Assembly: GCA_019359445.1 (NCBI GenBank)
Contig: JAHHHJ010000004.1
Coordinates: forward strand, 124,001-188,000
From: Kastovskya adunca ATA6-11-RM4
GTDB lineage: Bacteria; Cyanobacteriota; Cyanobacteriia; Cyanobacteriales; Coleofasciculaceae
Direction: 5' to 3'
DNA: 64,000 nucleotides
The translations under genes and the position numbers were made by a program. The notes below the pieces were generated by a model, which saw nothing but the letters and a program-made list of their open reading frames with translations, was not told where the DNA came from and ran no database searches. Below, piece by piece: positions 51,981-60,907 of this stretch. Each line of letters begins with the position of its first letter. Within the stretch, counting starts at the first letter, position 1.

Positions 51981-53678
51981 ATGCCTAAGCACAATAAATC
52001 TTTCTTGCTGCTCGCCTTGGGAGCGGCTGTTTTGTTGGTAGGTGGGGCAGGGGTGACTTACTGGTTGCTCGTGCAGCGGAATTTTCTCCAGGGGAATATC
52101 CCGAACGGGGCAACTCTAATTCCGCAAGATGCCTTGATGACGATATCGGTATCGACAGATACTAGGGCATGGCAGCAGGTAAAAAGCTACGGCACCCCCG
52201 AAACCCAAGCCGCGTTAGAAAACAAACTTGGGTCACTCGAAGAGTCTCTCCTAGACGCCAATGGCTACAACTACAGCCGTGATGTTGAGCCGTGGTTGGG
52301 AGACACGGTGATGCTGGCGTATGTCGCAACGGGGGTAGTATCAGTAGCAACCCCCCTGCAAACTAATGTAATGGTGCTGCCGATCAAGAATTGGGCACAG
52401 ATACGGGGACTGCTGGAAAAAACCCAGTCTCAACTTGGGGTAGTAGAGCGCACCTATAAGGGCATCCCTATTTATGAAAGCCGAAATAGCGAGGGGCAGC
52501 AATTTTCTGCTACCGTGCTGGAGCGCTTTTTGGTGGTGGCAGACACTCCCCAAGCGCTCGATCGCGTTATTGATACTTATAAAGGGGGGGCTTCCATTGC
52601 CACAACACCCGGTTATGCAGAGAATTTAGGAAAGATTAGAACGTTGGCACCCTTTGCTCAGATGTATTTTAATGTGCCCGCGATCGCGGCTACTGCTGCG
52701 GCTAATTCCACCCAATCCTTATCTGTGGAAAATGTCGCCCAAGCGCAACAAAAACAAGGCATCGCGACAAGCGTGATGTTAAAGCCAGAGGGGTTGCAAT
52801 TTCAAGGTATTTCCTGGCTTAAACCCGATAGCCGACAAACATTTGTTGTGGAGAATACTCCTGGTACCTTGCCGCGACTCCTTCCGGCAGACACCTTGGT
52901 AATGATGTCTGGCGGTCATTTAGTGCGGTGGTGGCAAGATTACGTTAAAGGAACTCAATCAAATCCCCTCTCATTTTTTCCCCCTGCAACCCTACGAGCA
53001 GGAGTTAAGGAAACAACGGGTTTGGAGTGGGAGCAGGATTTACTGCCCTGGATGAATGGGGAGTTTGTCTGGGGTCTAATTCCGGCTGCTGCTGACACGG
53101 ACTCGAACTTAGGGGCAGCAATGGTGTTTATGGTACAAGTTAGCGATCGCCGAGCGGCAGAACAGTCTTTCCAAAAACTCGATCAGGTAATGGCAAGTCG
53201 TTACCAATTCCAAGTTAATCAATCCCAACTAGGGGGACAAGCGGTTGTCAACTGGACATCGCCGTTGGGGGGAATTAGCGCCACCCATGGCTGGTTAGAT
53301 GACAACAAAATTGCCTTTTTAACGATCGGGGCACCCCTTGCCCAGACAATTGTCCTGCAACCGAAAACCACCCTGACACAAACACCTCTGTTTCAGCAAA
53401 TAGTACCGTCTCAACCAAAACCCAATAACGGTCAGTTTTTCCTAGATGTGGAACGTCTGCTGAGTGCGGAGAATTTGATGTTGCCCCAATTACCGCCGGA
53501 GCAAATAAAATTTGTCAAAGCGATTCGTACTATCGGCGTAACAGCCGCGATCGCTGATGAGCGCAGCAGCCGCTTTGATATTTTTGTGCAGCTCAAGTCT
53601 ACCCGCACTTCCAATCCCTCAACCAACAAAGCGCCTGCTTTGCCTCAGCCTTCTTTTATGCCCTCTCCAGGTAGTTGA
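51981..53678 (+). CDS. DUF3352 protein
   Basis: About 565 residues from the ATG at 51981, with AGGTGA eight bases upstream (an in-frame GTG at 51969 overlaps that site). A single N-terminal membrane helix (FLLLALGAAVLLVGGAGVTYWLL) is followed by the large DUF3352 domain (GATLIPQDALMTISVSTDTRAW...YNYSRDVEPWLGDTVMLAYV) and a proline/serine-rich tail. It is anchored with its bulk outside the cytoplasm (periplasm or thylakoid lumen). The function of this cyanobacterial family is unknown. Confidence 0.85.
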   Translation: MPKHNKSFLLLALGAAVLLVGGAGVTYWLLVQRNFLQGNIPNGATLIPQDALMTISVSTDTRAWQQVKSYGTPETQAALENKLGSLEESLLDANGYNYSRDVEPWLGDTVMLAYVATGVVSVATPLQTNVMVLPIKNWAQIRGLLEKTQSQLGVVERTYKGIPIYESRNSEGQQFSATVLERFLVVADTPQALDRVIDTYKGGASIATTPGYAENLGKIRTLAPFAQMYFNVPAIAATAAANSTQSLSVENVAQAQQKQGIATSVMLKPEGLQFQGISWLKPDSRQTFVVENTPGTLPRLLPADTLVMMSGGHLVRWWQDYVKGTQSNPLSFFPPATLRAGVKETTGLEWEQDLLPWMNGEFVWGLIPAAADTDSNLGAAMVFMVQVSDRRAAEQSFQKLDQVMASRYQFQVNQSQLGGQAVVNWTSPLGGISATHGWLDDNKIAFLTIGAPLAQTIVLQPKTTLTQTPLFQQIVPSQPKPNNGQFFLDVERLLSAENLMLPQLPPEQIKFVKAIRTIGVTAAIADERSSRFDIFVQLKSTRTSNPSTNKAPALPQPSFMPSPGS

Positions 53679-53735
53679 GGTGGGGAGCGGGGGAGCAGGG
53701 GTGCAGAGGAGCAGGGGTGCAGGGGAGCGGCAAAG
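53679..53735. repeat. heptamer tandem repeat (GGGGAGC/GGGGTGC)
   Basis: About seven imperfect copies of a 7-bp unit (GGAGCAGG, GGTGCAGG and variants) begin directly after the DUF3352 stop. This is the short tandem repeat (STRR) type known from filamentous cyanobacteria. Confidence 0.85.
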
Positions 53736-53754
53736 AAGCAATAATCAACCCTAT

Positions 53755-53880
53755 TCATACTTCACCCGTTCGGCTGAGCGTTCGACTGAGCGCTCACGCC
53801 GAAGTCTCACGGCCGAAGCCTTCATACTTCATACTTCATACTTTCTTCCCTACTCAGGACTCAGGACTCAAGACTCACCG
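53755..53880. repeat. composite intergenic repeat (TTCATAC / GACTCAG units)
   Basis: Contains CGTTCGGCTGAGCGTTCGAC and CACGCCGAAGTCTCAC segments, then three CTTCATA units and ACTCAGGACTCAG. The TTCATAC and GACTCAG part recurs almost exactly at 58010-58065, in the same position relative to a heptamer tract. It lies upstream of ccsA. Confidence 0.7.
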
Positions 53881-53982
53881 ACTCTCTTCACCCTTTAGCC
53901 ATGAACAATGAGCAATTAGCATTTAGGATAAGAGTGACGCTGCAAAAATTAGTCTTTGAAAACTCAGTAGAGAGAATACTTT

Positions 53983-55035
53983 ATGGATCTGGTTGTACTC
54001 CAGAACTCGCTGGATAACATTTCCTTTGCTGTCTTGTTTGTCACCATGCTGGTTTACTGGCTAGGGGCAGCTTTTCCAGGGATTCCCTTGTTGCCCACCT
54101 TAGGCACAACCGGAATGGCGATCGCTAACCTCTGCATTGCCGCCTTACTTGGCGCAAGATGGCTGGAAGCGGGCTACTTCCCGTTAAGTAATCTTTACGA
54201 ATCTTTATTTTTCTTGGTATGGGGAATTACCACGGTGCATTTGCTGGCAGAAAATATGAGCCGCAGCCGCCTAGTGGGTGTTGCTACCGCCCCGGTGGCG
54301 ATGGCAATTACCGCCTTTGCTGCCTTGACTCTGCCCTCGGAAATGCAAGCGGCTGAACCCTTAGTACCAGCCCTGAAGTCTAATTGGCTAATGATGCACG
54401 TCAGCGTGATGATGCTCAGTTACGCAGCGTTAATGGTCGGCTCCTTGTTGGCGATCGCTTTTTTAGTCGTCACTCGCGGTCAAAATGTCGAACTTCGGGG
54501 AAGTTCCGTGGGTACAGGAGCCTTCCGAACTAAAGATGGAACCTCTTACCAACTGCTCCGCAATGGTAATTCCAGCAACGAAGCTGCCCCCAATGGTTCG
54601 TCTCCTGTGACCTATTTGGCTCAGGACAACGGCGCGGCGGGCAACACCGCCACCCTAACCATGGTTGCGCCTGCTGGCTCCGGGACAGCAACTGTTCCCC
54701 TATCCCCTCAACGCCTGAGTCTGGCTGATACCCTCGATAACATTAGTTATCGCATTATTGGGCTAGGATTTCCGCTGCTCACGATTGGCATTATCGCCGG
54801 GGCAGTCTGGGCAAACGAAGCTTGGGGTTCCTACTGGAGCTGGGACCCGAAAGAAACTTGGGCGCTGATTACCTGGCTGGTGTTTGCCGCTTACCTGCAC
54901 GCGCGGATTACTCGCGGCTGGCAGGGGCGACGCCCAGCAATTTTGGCAGCCACTGGATTTGTCGTGGTCTGGATTTGCTATCTTGGGGTGAATTTGCTGG
55001 GTAAGGGGTTGCACTCCTACGGCTGGTTCTTCTAA
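53983..55035 (+). CDS. ccsA: cytochrome c biogenesis protein (Ycf5/CcsA; also annotated CcsB)
   Basis: A 350-residue thylakoid membrane protein of system II cytochrome c maturation, the homolog of plastid Ycf5/CcsA (often called CcsB in bacterial databases). The heme-handling WWD motif is [18 protein letters not shown] near residue 285-300, with flanking conserved histidines ([22 protein letters not shown]). About eight helices are present. It attaches heme to apocytochromes such as c6 and f on the lumenal side. A variable hydrophilic loop (about 170-240) is normal. Start ATG with TAGAGAG upstream. Confidence 0.93.
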   Translation: MDLVVLQNSLDNISFAVLFVTMLVYWLGAAFPGIPLLPTLGTTGMAIANLCIAALLGARWLEAGYFPLSNLYESLFFLVWGITTVHLLAENMSRSRLVGVATAPVAMAITAFAALTLPSEMQAAEPLVPALKSNWLMMHVSVMMLSYAALMVGSLLAIAFLVVTRGQNVELRGSSVGTGAFRTKDGTSYQLLRNGNSSNEAAPNGSSPVTYLAQDNGAAGNTATLTMVAPAGSGTATVPLSPQRLSLADTLDNISYRIIGLGFPLLTIGIIAGAVWANEAWGSYWSWDPKETWALITWLVFAAYLHARITRGWQGRRPAILAATGFVVVWICYLGVNLLGKGLHSYGWFF

Positions 55036-55191
55036 GCTTTCCGGCTCATTGGTGCAGTGCTTAGTAAATTATTCCTACGAGCGTCAGTAATTAACCTAAA
55101 CCAAATTACTGACCAAGAAGTATCAAGGATGAAGGATGAAAAACCGGAGACAAGCCCTTAATTTTTCATTCTTTAGCCTTTAGTTGACTCT

Positions 55192-56517
55192 TTGAAAACA
55201 TCAATCGAATCGGGGGACAGAGGCGTGGAAAATCAGTTCAAGCCACTTGCTGTTGGTGAAGTTCTATCAGTTAACGAACTGAATTTGTTTTTGATTGGGC
55301 ACCGGACATTCCGAGTCGGTGAATTGTCCGAAGCCCTCCGCCAGCAGATGCAATATAACCTAGCCGAATGGAATGACGACAAGGATGGCTGGTTTAGTGA
55401 AGAGGGCATTGCTTGTGAAGTCTTGCAATTCACTGCCGGAGGCTGGCAAAAGGGTAAAGTCAGAATCAACCTGGAGTTTTGCCCGGATGAGCCGGGAACA
55501 GGCACGAATGTAGGTTCAGCGATCGCTGACGATGCGATCAAACAAGGCACTGCTAATACCACGGCTGATGACTTAGATCTAGACCTCGACGATTCCTCGT
55601 TCGGTATGGACAATGAACTAGTCGGCACCACCAGTGCTACAGCTAATGAACCAGACCTAGATATCTCTGACACCACAGACAATGAGTTAGACCTAGGTGA
55701 TGCCCAGTTCAGTATGGACGAGGCACTAGAAACTCCCACCACTAGTGAGGAGGATCTAAATCTAGACGACTCTTCCTTCAGCATGGGTGAAGAAGAGGAA
55801 TCGGAAGTTCTAATTATTACTGAAGAATTTGAACTGAATGAATCCCCCTTCAGCTTGGGTGAAGAAGAGGATTCGGAAGTTCTAATCATTACTGAAGAAT
55901 TTGAACTGAATGAATCCCCCTTCAGCTTGGGTGAGGAAGAGGAATCGGAAGTTCTAATTATTACTGAAGAATTTGAACTGAATGAATCCCCCTTCAGCTT
56001 GGGTGAGGAAGAGGATTCGGAATCTCCTGCCACTCTCTACGTTGAGATGGAGATGACGGAAGTGTCGGTACTAGCTGACGACGGGCTAGACCTGCCAGAC
56101 TCATCAATGGGCGAGGAAGAGGATTTTGGTCTGGGAGAACTCTCTCAAAGCATTGAGAATGAACTAGAACTCGCCGAGTCAGCCGTAAGCGACGATGACT
56201 CCCTAGATTTTGGAGGTCTATCAGATACGAATGAAGATGAGTTTAACCTCGAACAACTGTCTGATGACGACAATGACAATATAGACTTCGGAGATATCTC
56301 TGCCAATGGTGACGAAGATTTAAACTTCGGAGACATCTCTGCCAATGGTGACGAAGACTTGGATTTCGCCAACCTATCTACCAATGATGATGAGGACATG
56401 GATTTTGAAGGTATGGCTCAAAATAATGACCAAAACACCCAAGACGATCCCAGCTCATTGTTAGAAGATGTCTGGCAAGACATCAATGAAGCAAGCTGGC
56501 AGAACAATCAGTACTAA
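55192..56517 (+). CDS. KGK-domain acidic repeat protein
   Basis: A 441-residue protein. Residues about 18-100 form the KGK domain, a cyanobacterial family (VGEVLSVNELNLFLIGHRTF, then GGWQKGKVRINLEF). The remainder is extremely acidic and low complexity, with 24-residue repeats (GEEE[ED]SEVLIITEEFELNESP) in three near-identical copies at 55786-56010, and later DFGDISANGDED units. The start is uncertain: TTG at 55192, or GTG at 55225 (VENQFKPLAV), which may be better. Role unknown; the acidic tail suggests a scaffold. Confidence 0.75.
   Translation: MKTSIESGDRGVENQFKPLAVGEVLSVNELNLFLIGHRTFRVGELSEALRQQMQYNLAEWNDDKDGWFSEEGIACEVLQFTAGGWQKGKVRINLEFCPDEPGTGTNVGSAIADDAIKQGTANTTADDLDLDLDDSSFGMDNELVGTTSATANEPDLDISDTTDNELDLGDAQFSMDEALETPTTSEEDLNLDDSSFSMGEEEESEVLIITEEFELNESPFSLGEEEDSEVLIITEEFELNESPFSLGEEEESEVLIITEEFELNESPFSLGEEEDSESPATLYVEMEMTEVSVLADDGLDLPDSSMGEEEDFGLGELSQSIENELELAESAVSDDDSLDFGGLSDTNEDEFNLEQLSDDDNDNIDFGDISANGDEDLNFGDISANGDEDLDFANLSTNDDEDMDFEGMAQNNDQNTQDDPSSLLEDVWQDINEASWQNNQY
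55786..56025 (+). repeat. three 72-bp in-frame tandem repeats
   Basis: The unit GGTGAAGAAGAGGAATCGGA...TTCAGCTTG recurs at 72-base spacing (about 55786, 55858, 55930, with a partial copy at 56002). Copies differ by only a few bases, so the expansion is recent. It encodes the 24-residue acidic repeats of the KGK protein. Confidence 0.88.
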
Positions 56518-56897
56518 AGACATGGGCGATCGATTCGAGTCACTGCCAAGCGGCTGTTTTGTCCATTGAGATTACGACTGTTGTATTCTTTGAGAACATT
56601 TTACGGACGCTGGGACTAGCGTTTATTAGCTGTGGAGGATACTCGGTTACGAGTCCTGCGAAGCAGCAAACTCTCAATCGTGAGTTTGGGAAGCCCTTGG
56701 TACAATCTTTGATTTACTGAGGGAGGATGTCACAGAAAGCTCTTAGGCAAGAGTTTTAGACAAACAATGCAGTTTCAGGTGTTAGAAACTTCATCTTCTG
56801 AATGGGGCACTTCCCCTATCTGTTGGCGGATGATTTTTGGCTAATTGTTTTTAGCTATGAACAATTAGCCACGAACAATTAGCAAGTCAGTATTCCA
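56518..56897. other. intergenic region upstream of tilS
   Basis: About 380 bases. A direct repeat GAACAATTAGC occurs three times near 56860-56885, just before the tilS start. Nothing else is supported. Confidence 0.4.
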
Positions 56898-57887
56898 ATG
56901 CCCACCCGTCCCCTTTGGACGCCACTTCATTCCAAGCTGCATCAAACCCTGCGGCACAGGAAATTACTACCACCGCAGCAGCTTGTTCTAATTGCCGTCT
57001 CCGGTGGGCAAGATTCCCTTTGCTTGAGCAAACTGTTGCTAGACTTGCAGCCGAAATGGGGTTGGCAACTTGCGATCGCCCATTGCGATCACCGTTGGCA
57101 ACTTGATACCGGATTAGCCGCCCATGTTGAACAATTAGCTCAACGCTGGGCAGTACCCTTCTATCTGGCAACCGCTACCGAAGTCACCGAAACCGAAGCC
57201 GCCGCCAGAAAATGGCGCTATCAAGCCCTAAGCGCGATCGCCTCATCCCATGGCTATCTAGTAATTGTCACAGGACATACAAAAAGCGATCGCGCTGAAA
57301 CCCTCCTCTACAACCTCATACGCGGTGCTGGAGCCGATGGCTTACAAGCCCTTACCTGGCAACGGCAACTCGCCCCTAGAGTTCAACTCGTGCGCCCCCT
57401 CCTAGAAGTTAGCCGTCAGGAAACCTGGCAATTTTGCCAGGAATTGCAGCTTCCTATTTGGGAAGACGCCTACAACCAAAACCTCAAGTATGCTCGTAAC
57501 CGCATCCGCAACGAGTTACTGCCCTATCTTCAAACCCACTTCAACCCACAAGTAGAAACCGCCCTAGCTCAAACAGGGGAACTACTCCGGGCAGATGTCG
57601 AGTATCTTGAACAGGAAGCGCAAGTCCTAAGAGAGCAGGCAATGCCCCCCAATGCTCAACCAGGGCAAATCAATCGCCGCGTCTTACAAGGTGCTCCCCT
57701 TGCCCTAAAACGCCGCGCTATTCGCCAATTCCTTCAGGACACCCAAACCACCGCTCCTACCTACGAGCAAATCGAAGCCGTTACCGCTCTAATTGCCGCC
57801 CCTAATCGCTCTCAAACCTCATCCTTTCCAGGCGGAATGACAGTCATTGTCGAAGGCGACTGGCTCACCGTGAGGTCGGGGCAGTAG
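56898..57887 (+). CDS. tilS: tRNA(Ile)-lysidine synthase TilS
   Basis: A 329-residue N-type ATP pyrophosphatase. The PP-loop SGGQDS (residues 35-40) binds ATP. It modifies C34 of tRNA-Ile(CAU) to lysidine so that AUA codons are read; it is essential in most bacteria. TGHTKSDRAETLLYNLIRGAGADGLQAL and the tRNA-contacting YARNRIRNELLPYL block are present. The C-terminal part is short, as usual in cyanobacterial TilS. Confidence 0.93.
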   Translation: MPTRPLWTPLHSKLHQTLRHRKLLPPQQLVLIAVSGGQDSLCLSKLLLDLQPKWGWQLAIAHCDHRWQLDTGLAAHVEQLAQRWAVPFYLATATEVTETEAAARKWRYQALSAIASSHGYLVIVTGHTKSDRAETLLYNLIRGAGADGLQALTWQRQLAPRVQLVRPLLEVSRQETWQFCQELQLPIWEDAYNQNLKYARNRIRNELLPYLQTHFNPQVETALAQTGELLRADVEYLEQEAQVLREQAMPPNAQPGQINRRVLQGAPLALKRRAIRQFLQDTQTTAPTYEQIEAVTALIAAPNRSQTSSFPGGMTVIVEGDWLTVRSGQ

Positions 57888-57992
57888 GGGAGTAGGGGAG
57901 CGGGGGAGCGGGGGTGCAGGGGTGCAGGGGCGCAGGGGCGCAGGGGCGCAGGGGTGCAGGGGCGCAGGGGCGCAGGGGCGCGGGGGAGCAGG
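57888..57992. repeat. heptamer tandem repeat (GGGGAGC/GGGGTGC/GGGGCGC)
   Basis: About fourteen copies of a 7-bp GCAGGGG-type unit run without interruption directly from the tilS stop codon. This is the longest tract in the window and one of three with the same unit. Confidence 0.9.
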
Positions 57993-58009
57993 GGATAACT
58001 ACACTCACC

Positions 58010-58065
58010 CTTCATACTTCATACTTCATACTTTCTTGCCTACTCAGGACTCAGCACTCAGGACT
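58010..58065. repeat. TTCATAC / GACTCAG composite repeat, copy 2
   Basis: Carries the same CTTCATACTTCATAC and CTACTCAGGACTCAG string found at 53820-53870. It lies between the heptamer tract and the hmpF stop. Confidence 0.75.
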
Positions 58066-58074
58066 CAGCACTTT

Positions 58075-59841
58075 CTAAGAGGCGGCAAACTCTGGCGACT
58101 GGATCGCGCTGTTGATGGTTTGCCGCATTTCTGCGATCGCTGTTAACTGATAGTCACCCGTTTCTTGAATGCGATTGAGGGCTTCGGTGATCGCTTCTAG
58201 CTTCTGCTGCATCGCATTGAGGTGATCCTGCACGGGTTGGAGCATCTCTTGATAAAGATTGATCTTCCCCCAACGCTCCGCGATCGCGGTTCGCTGATTT
58301 TGCCACTCTTGCTCCAACGTTTGCAGTTCGTTGCGTTTTGTCTCCTGTTCAGCCGCTTGCTGATTAATCATCTCTTGGGCTTGTTGAATACTGGAGCGCA
58401 TTTGTTCAATTTCGCGTTCTAATGACCCAATATCCTCTATCTGCTGCTGTCGTTGAGCTTCTACCTGGCTCAAAACAGGTTCCAAATCAATACTTTTTTG
58501 GTTATTGGGAGCGCTACTCTCTGCTATCCCTTGCCGACGACGCAAAACATGCAGGTGTTGATTGAGAACTTCTTCTCGCTCCCGCAGGTTTCGCCGTTGA
58601 CCAACCAGGGTTTCATCTAGCATCTGGTAACAGTCTTGTTCTTCTGCGAATTCTGTTTCCAGGCTAATGCGGTCATACTCACTGGCTTGGTCGATCTTAG
58701 CTTGTATTTCTTCAACCGCCTGACGCTGGAAGGTTAACTCTTCTTCCTGGTCATTGACAAAGCGCACAACCTTTTCTAGATCTTGCTGCAAATTTTGGAC
58801 GAGTTCCTGTAACTCTCCCAGGGGCATTTTTTCTAGCGCTTCTAAGTCAACCTTCTGAGAAAGCCTGACATCGGCAGACGTCGTCGCTAAACGGGTGAGT
58901 TCCTGATACAGTTCCTCCTTATTCTGCAACTGAAGGTTGAGCAGATGCGCTGACTCTTGCTTCATCCCTAGGGCATTTTCCTGCACCCTTAGTTCTGTCT
59001 TCGCCTGCTCTAAGGAAGCCTGTGTCTGCTGCACCTCAGAGGAGCGCCTTTGTATCTCCTCGCCTTGTTGATCAACCGTTGCTTGCAACTGCGCCGCCTC
59101 ATTTTGCTGCTGCTCTAGCTGTTGCCAATGACCATTGAGCGTTGATTGCTGCTCATCGAGCGCGTTAAAGGCTAGGTTGAGTTGTTCGCGGACTGCATCT
59201 GTTGGCGCTACCGCCGACGAGAGGCGATCGAGCAGTTCCTGTATCTTTGTCGATTGTTCACCATTGAGTCCGGCGGAGGATTGAACGTCCTCTTTGAGTT
59301 CGTCAAAGCGTCGCTGCTCTCCTCTTAGGTGCTCCCAAGCCCCTTCTAGCTCCTGACGGTTGCGCTCAATCTCTTCGTGTAGTCGGGCAATTTCCTCTTG
59401 CGTACCATCTAGTTCTTGACGTTGCTGCTCGAGCCGCTCAAAGTCCTCCTCCATGGTTTGCATCTGTTCTAGACGCGCTTCCATTTCCATTTCGCGGCGG
59501 TTCAGCTCTTGACTTTGATACGTCAACGACTGCTTCCACTGTTCGATTTCTTCTTCTTGGGTTTTCGACTTTTCTAGCAGACGAGAGAAATTTTGTAACA
59601 TACTGACTAACCGTCCCCCGGCTAGCTCAATCTCTCCCTGAATTTGCCGATTCCCTCCCAGGTTGACCAAGACGAGCGACCCACCATTAAAGTTGTTGGC
59701 TTCGTCGGAGGCAACTATCTCGTCGCCCTGCACGGCACTCCAACTTTGGTCAGTTCGCTGACAAGCCAGCAGTTTGAGTTCGGCTTTACTGCTGCTCATA
59801 AACCCAGATTTCTGCTTTTGTACTTCTGCTAGATACAGCAC
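58075..59841 (-). CDS. hmpF: HmpF-like pilus motility protein
   Basis: A 588-residue, almost wholly coiled-coil protein. A short N-terminal globular part (LYLAEVQKQKSG...ELKLLACQRTDQSWSAVQGDE, then GSLVLVNLGGNRQIQGEIELAG) is the HmpF signature; the rest is Glu/Gln-rich heptads to the C-terminus. In Nostoc, HmpF is needed for type IV pilus function and phototaxis in hormogonia. The start is a GTG with GAGGA upstream. It is divergent from the hmpA-hmpD genes, and the 1-kb gap may hold shared control. Confidence 0.85.
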   Translation of the reverse strand: MLYLAEVQKQKSGFMSSSKAELKLLACQRTDQSWSAVQGDEIVASDEANNFNGGSLVLVNLGGNRQIQGEIELAGGRLVSMLQNFSRLLEKSKTQEEEIEQWKQSLTYQSQELNRREMEMEARLEQMQTMEEDFERLEQQRQELDGTQEEIARLHEEIERNRQELEGAWEHLRGEQRRFDELKEDVQSSAGLNGEQSTKIQELLDRLSSAVAPTDAVREQLNLAFNALDEQQSTLNGHWQQLEQQQNEAAQLQATVDQQGEEIQRRSSEVQQTQASLEQAKTELRVQENALGMKQESAHLLNLQLQNKEELYQELTRLATTSADVRLSQKVDLEALEKMPLGELQELVQNLQQDLEKVVRFVNDQEEELTFQRQAVEEIQAKIDQASEYDRISLETEFAEEQDCYQMLDETLVGQRRNLREREEVLNQHLHVLRRRQGIAESSAPNNQKSIDLEPVLSQVEAQRQQQIEDIGSLEREIEQMRSSIQQAQEMINQQAAEQETKRNELQTLEQEWQNQRTAIAERWGKINLYQEMLQPVQDHLNAMQQKLEAITEALNRIQETGDYQLTAIAEMRQTINSAIQSPEFAAS

Positions 59842-60064
59842 ACTGATGGTCCTCGCTTAGGTGTGACTTGCGGCTAATTTTTGGCTAAACCCATAGCTAG
59901 AGTTTAGTCGGTTTTAATAAATCCAGTTTAAAAAGACCGTTTTCACAAAACAAGAAAGCTGCTCATAATTTAACTAAGCAACGCTCGCTTCACGATTTCA
60001 TTACAATCAACGACAAACAGCGATCACTTGACAATGCTTTTAGCAAATACAAACATCCCCAGGA

Positions 60065-60091
60065 AGCTACCCCTCACCCTCAAGGGTAGCT
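60065..60091 (+). repeat. hairpin AGCTACCC/GGGTAGCT
   Basis: An 8-bp perfect stem with an 11-base loop in the hmpF-hmpA intergenic region. It is not followed by a U-run on either strand. Confidence 0.45.
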
Positions 60092-60208
60092 GTGCTTACC
60101 TAGCTGATAGCACCCCCCAAAGGACAAGCGCCAGTTGCTGCCCTTACAGATCGCACCCTGTTTGACTCGCTTCCCTACAACCCCTAATCTCTATGTTATT
60201 GCTGTCAT

Positions 60209-60233
60209 CCTAACCTGTGCATACCCGGTTAGG
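60209..60233 (+). repeat. hairpin CCTAACC/GGTTAGG
   Basis: A 7-bp perfect stem with an 11-base loop. It may be part of the structured leader of hmpA. Confidence 0.45.
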
Positions 60234-60641
60234 AAAGGGCAGGGCGACAGAGATTAGTCAGATGAGTATTTGCCCAGCCATAGGTTCAAAAGCTGTGATT
60301 GGGGGTAGCGGTCGCCTTCCTCAAACTTAGTGACTGATCAGGGGTTGAAGTGTGAAAGAAAAGACAGATACTAGCCACAAGTACCAAATCTTCATTTAAA
60401 CTACATAATATTGGAATTTCACACGTCAAATATTTCTGTGAAAACCTTGAGCCACTTAAAGCGTGCCTGTAACTCTTTCAACCATTGAGTTTGGCATTGT
60501 TTAAATCTTTAAGGATAGAGAATTAAGCAGGGTTGCCGTGAGTTGTGAAAGACATTTTTCGGCAATCAATGGGGGGTTTGACTGCGGATTTACCTCTTGT
60601 CAGTTAGAACCGGAAAGTCATTAATTATTCAGAGGAGCGAA

Positions 60642-60677
60642 ATGACGCCAAAACGCACTCTTAAAGATGATACTTGA
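60642..60677 (+). CDS. possible leader peptide (11 residues)
   Basis: ATG at 60642 is preceded by AGAGGAGCGAA, a strong ribosome site, and opens MTPKRTLKDDT then TGA. It lies 230 bases before hmpA. A start this good before so short a frame suggests a leader peptide, but chance is possible. Confidence 0.3.
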   Translation: MTPKRTLKDDT

Positions 60678-60907
60678 TTCCCTAAACCTCAAGTCAAGGT
60701 ACGCTTCAACTCGTTCTCTACCACAGCAAGGCATACAGTCTAGGAGGTTTAACCCTCACGAGCATCTAGTTTGATGAGTAATAAGCGCAAATTTTCTGGA
60801 AGAATTTTTATGTTAGCCAATTCTAGGCTAAAAATCTGAAGCCATTGACACCGCAGCCAAGGGCTGTGAGTTCAGTCAAATAATTTTGAGGAGCACGTTT
60901 TCTTGAC

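Larger units (their letters stand above)
59842..60907. other. 1-kb leader between hmpF and hmpA
   Basis: About 1,070 bases with no full gene. Supported elements are two hairpins (60065-60091 AGCTACCC/GGGTAGCT; 60209-60233 CCTAACC/GGTTAGG) and an 11-codon frame at 60642-60677 with GAGGAG upstream. A long hmpA leader RNA or several promoters are likely. No sigma-factor site is assigned with confidence. Confidence 0.5.

Noticed and set aside
53557-53911. Frames translating the heptamer and TTCATAC repeats
   Set aside because: They exist only because the short tandem repeats lack stops; no ribosome sites and no conserved protein.
55233-56033. 266-codon Ser-rich minus-strand frame
   Set aside because: Antisense of the acidic repeat tract of the KGK gene; serine runs mirror the GAA/GAG/GAT codons.
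57888-58065. Possible CRISPR array
   Set aside because: The units are only 7 bp and contiguous without spacers; no cas genes are near. It is a tandem repeat.
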